Shown in pieces: positions 61,434-64,000 of a stretch of DNA of 64,000 nucleotides. Position 1 is the first letter of the stretch; every line of letters starts with the position of its first letter. The notes beneath the pieces were generated by a model. It did not search any database, had not been told where the DNA came from, and was given only the letters and a program-made list of their open reading frames with translations. Source of the stretch: Rhypophila decipiens (lineage: Eukaryota > Ascomycota > Sordariomycetes > Sordariales > Naviculisporaceae); the NCBI GenBank assembly GCA_033297075.1, contig MU858186.1, positions 1-64,000 on the forward strand. The letters run 5' to 3'. Both the position numbers and the translations under genes were made by a program.

Positions 61434-64000
61434 TCATTCGCTTAGAATTTCTCTAAAGGTTGTTTCTTTCTCATTTGTATACGAACTAGGATTTTTATTA
61501 GAATTTCAATGCCGTCTTCCTTCTGTCCCTTATTCGGTATATGATTTCTGTGTTTACACATTACTCATTACGGGTTTGACCCCTTATGGTTCACCCGGTA
61601 ACGCAATGAAAACCCTAACCCTTACATGGGCGCAAATTATTATTTGAACCCAAGTGGGCCAAGTTGCCACTCATAACAGTCCGAGTTGCCTACTTCTACA
61701 ATTAATGATACTCTGGATATTCGCAATTGGCACTGTCGCACGAGGATCCAACTCATCTGAGGCGTCAGTTCTGTTTCTCAACCACTGCAAGTCTCCGCCG
61801 CATTCTAGCCATTTTTATAATAATCCACTGCCTGCCTATATGTCAACTTAATTGATGCAGCATGAAGCAGGGGAAGTACCAGAATCACCAACAACCCATG
61901 AAATGTCACCCACCAGCCTGAAGAGGCTTGTCGAGTTGCGACCAATCAAGATCCCGAGACACTTCTGGATGCATTTCCTGAGTGTTCCAAAAGCTTCCAC
62001 AGAACCAAGATTGAGTTTAAGATTCGGTTCGGTGTGCAAATGGGAAGGGACGGCTCTCCTCCCGGGCAGCCCCTCCCAGATACCGATGGGCTCTGGAAAC
62101 TTGCCTTACCCTTTGGGCTGAACGCACCTTCCACGGTCTTATCGTCTTTTATGCCGGTGTGTGGCTGATTTTCTCGGGATTTCCGGTCAATCCGCCAATG
62201 GCAAAGGAATGGGCATAACACATATTCACCTCAACATCAAATGGATGACTCAGCAGTATCCTGTCCTTTCTCACCAACTCGATCCCGCCCCCTTTAAAAG
62301 CAAGATTTACAGTCACTGCTTTCAACTGGAGGGGATGTCGACAGCAGAGATGAGTTGGGCATAGCTCAACGGCCAGCTTCGGCGGCTCAAGTAATTCCCC
62401 TGTACCCCTCCGGCCTGCAGCATCCTCCCGATTGACCCCTTGGGGCGGGAGGGTGTCGGTTCAATTCCGGGCACGATCAACAACGAAAAAAAAGCCATTG
62501 TAAAAGGCTTTTCTCAAAGCCCCTTCTGGGGCCTTGAGTTTTTGCCTTTTTGCTTCAATTAAATGATTAAACTTTCTTTTGCTCTAATTGAGTCAGTCAT
62601 ACTTCATTTAGAAGGTTCCTGCCAAGGTAGATTCGCTTCATGTCCGAGCTGAGGATGGTCCAGTTCACCACACCAACCAACAGGTAATGGTGGTGTATGG
62701 CGGCGGCGCAGTTTTATGCGATCCAAATCTTTTCACACCAACAGGCTGCCACTGCCTGCTAGCCTGCTAAGAGATCAAATCTTCGGGATCTGAAAACCAC
62801 TGCGAACTGGTGAAGTGAGTTGAGGAGAGTGGACTAAATATCCCAAACATATGCTAGCACAGCTTGAAAACAGTTTTCTGTCATGAAACGAGATTGTTAA
62901 CCACGTCACCTCGAATGTGGCTGCTCCCACGATCGGCCAATTTGGGTAACTTTTCCCGAATTTGTCCAAGAGGTACATATACATTCCTCGGCAGAATGTG
63001 TTGTTCTTGCAGCTAGTCGTGTGCTGGCTAGGGGAAAGGCTGCTAGCAGGTACTGGTACTCCCCTATCTACTGTAACCTCAGCCTCAATGGGACATAAGT
63101 ACCAGTTACAGGATAGGTACATTTTCGGTCTGCTTTCTGATTGCCTGCCCAGGAGTACCCGGGGAACCATTAAAATCAACATGGCGTGCCCCCACGAGGG
63201 GTTGCCCCTGCAGCTGAGAGAGAAAAGATTGCAACCCTCTTAGACCGGGCCATCTTCCCCGGGTTTGAAGCGGCAGGAGTGTGGCACACCGCTCAAATTC
63301 TTTGGGTGGTGGCACAGATGTGGTCTTTTTCTCTCCTGTTGATCGATGTTCCCATCTCGTGGTCCCGCTTCTAGAAGCAATGGAATTTCTCCTGCCCATG
63401 CCTGGAGTTTACCTGGTTTCGGATAATGGGTGTGGCTGGCTAGGATGATATGATGGTTCGGGTGACTCACCATGGTTTATCACACGAGATCTGAACCTGA
63501 GTATCCACCAACTTTAACTCCTTTGTGAGAACACGGAAAAGCTGGAACGGTCCAATTATTTTCTTGTCGTTCTGTCCAAGGTCTGACCGTCAAGCGCGTA
63601 TGGAATTTCACTCCCAACACACTTGCAGAATGGAGGCCTCCTCGAATTTACGAACTCTCCTACGTAATTTTCATATCTCAGCCAGGGGCTTAATATGGCC
63701 TCGGAGGTATAGTTTGTAGCTGTTTTAAGCTCAATAAATACGTTACTGTATTCTCTTGCGTATGTATGGCGTATGTATGGCGTATTGGAAATGGAGTTAG
63801 CGCAACGGTCAACCTTACGAGGCGGCCTTGCTCGCCCCCTGGCCCCGGAATCCTCAGCGCCGACCCAGTCACTGGTGATTTCCTTATCACAGGGCAACAA
63901 AAAAAAGAAGCAAAAAACGTGGTTCCGTCACACCAGCCCACGTTCCAACATTCCACACATCCGCTGATCACGAAATCTACCTTGGTCCGTATTCCTGGCC
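61434..64000. other. Right flank, no protein gene supported
   Basis: Downstream of the PKS no frame above about 135 codons occurs and none has motifs, so the cluster appears to end here on this side. One tRNA-like locus lies within it (separate entry). Just downstream of that a small GC-rich hairpin (cccc/gggg, about 62515-62533) is visible. Confidence 0.5.
62354..62475 (+). ncRNA. tRNA-like / SINE-like Pol III promoter pair
   Basis: An A-box match, tagctcaacgg (62362-62372), and a B-box near-match, ggttcaattcc (62458-62468, one base from consensus), lie in the right order about 85 bp apart. The 3' part forms a 6-bp stem around the B-box loop. I cannot fold a standard cloverleaf: the 5' end does not pair with the ccgggca at the 3' end, and no anticodon arm is clear. 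A tRNA relic, a tRNA-derived SINE head, or a tRNA with a long intron are all possible. An A-run follows at about 62485. Confidence 0.35.

Noticed and set aside
1..64000. CRISPR array, phage or bacterial defence system
   Set aside because: No spaced repeats or prokaryotic genes; the only tandem array has no spacers and the genome is fungal.

Overview
The window is nuclear DNA of a filamentous ascomycete (Pezizomycotina). Genes are split by many short introns of about 48-210 bp with GTAAGT-like donors and CTAAC-type branch sites. The products are typical of moulds: a non-reducing polyketide synthase, a Zn2Cys6 regulator, a GH10 xylanase and a BBE-type flavo-oxidase. The genus cannot be decided from this sequence. 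No CRISPR array, operon or bacterial signal was seen. For most spliced genes the exons were checked by adding their lengths, and all phases closed.

Layout. 0-2 kb: an AT-rich, CpA-poor block that looks mutated by RIP (repeat-induced point mutation), followed by a 19-bp tandem array. 5-15.5 kb: conserved genes, namely a small Cys-rich protein, a small charged protein, a Sec72-like TPR protein and a Zn2Cys6 protein whose zinc cluster lies mid-protein. 18.4-20.0 kb: a complete but dead Tc1/mariner element with terminal inverted repeats, TA flanks and several in-frame TAG codons. 21-22.7 kb: an intact TauD-like dioxygenase. 22.7-28.8 kb: no supportable gene, then a tRNA-like locus. 29.4-33.2 kb: divergent housekeeping genes for a mitochondrial NAD(H) kinase and a lysophospholipid acyltransferase.

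34.7-61.4 kb is an accessory, secretory and secondary-metabolism region. It holds an MFS transporter with a 5-nt micro-exon, a secreted bicovalent FAD oxidase, a secreted glycine-rich protein with 11 exons, tRNA-Gly(GCC), a GH10 xylanase with a GPI-like tail, an O-methyltransferase, and a 2,669-residue non-reducing PKS. The PKS and O-methyltransferase are divergent neighbours sharing a 2.56-kb spacer and probably form the core of a cluster. The transporter and FAD oxidase could belong to it, but unrelated-looking genes and a tRNA intervene.

The most interesting signal is the PKS architecture. The domains read SAT-KS-MAT-PT-ACP-ACP-TE-CMeT in one gene, with the thioesterase before the C-methyltransferase. 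In the characterised methylating non-reducing PKSs I know, the methyltransferase precedes the releasing domain. All key catalytic residues are visible. The inferred product is a C-methylated aromatic polyketide, possibly O-methylated by the neighbouring enzyme. The right end (61.4-64 kb) has no supportable gene apart from a tRNA-like or SINE-like locus.
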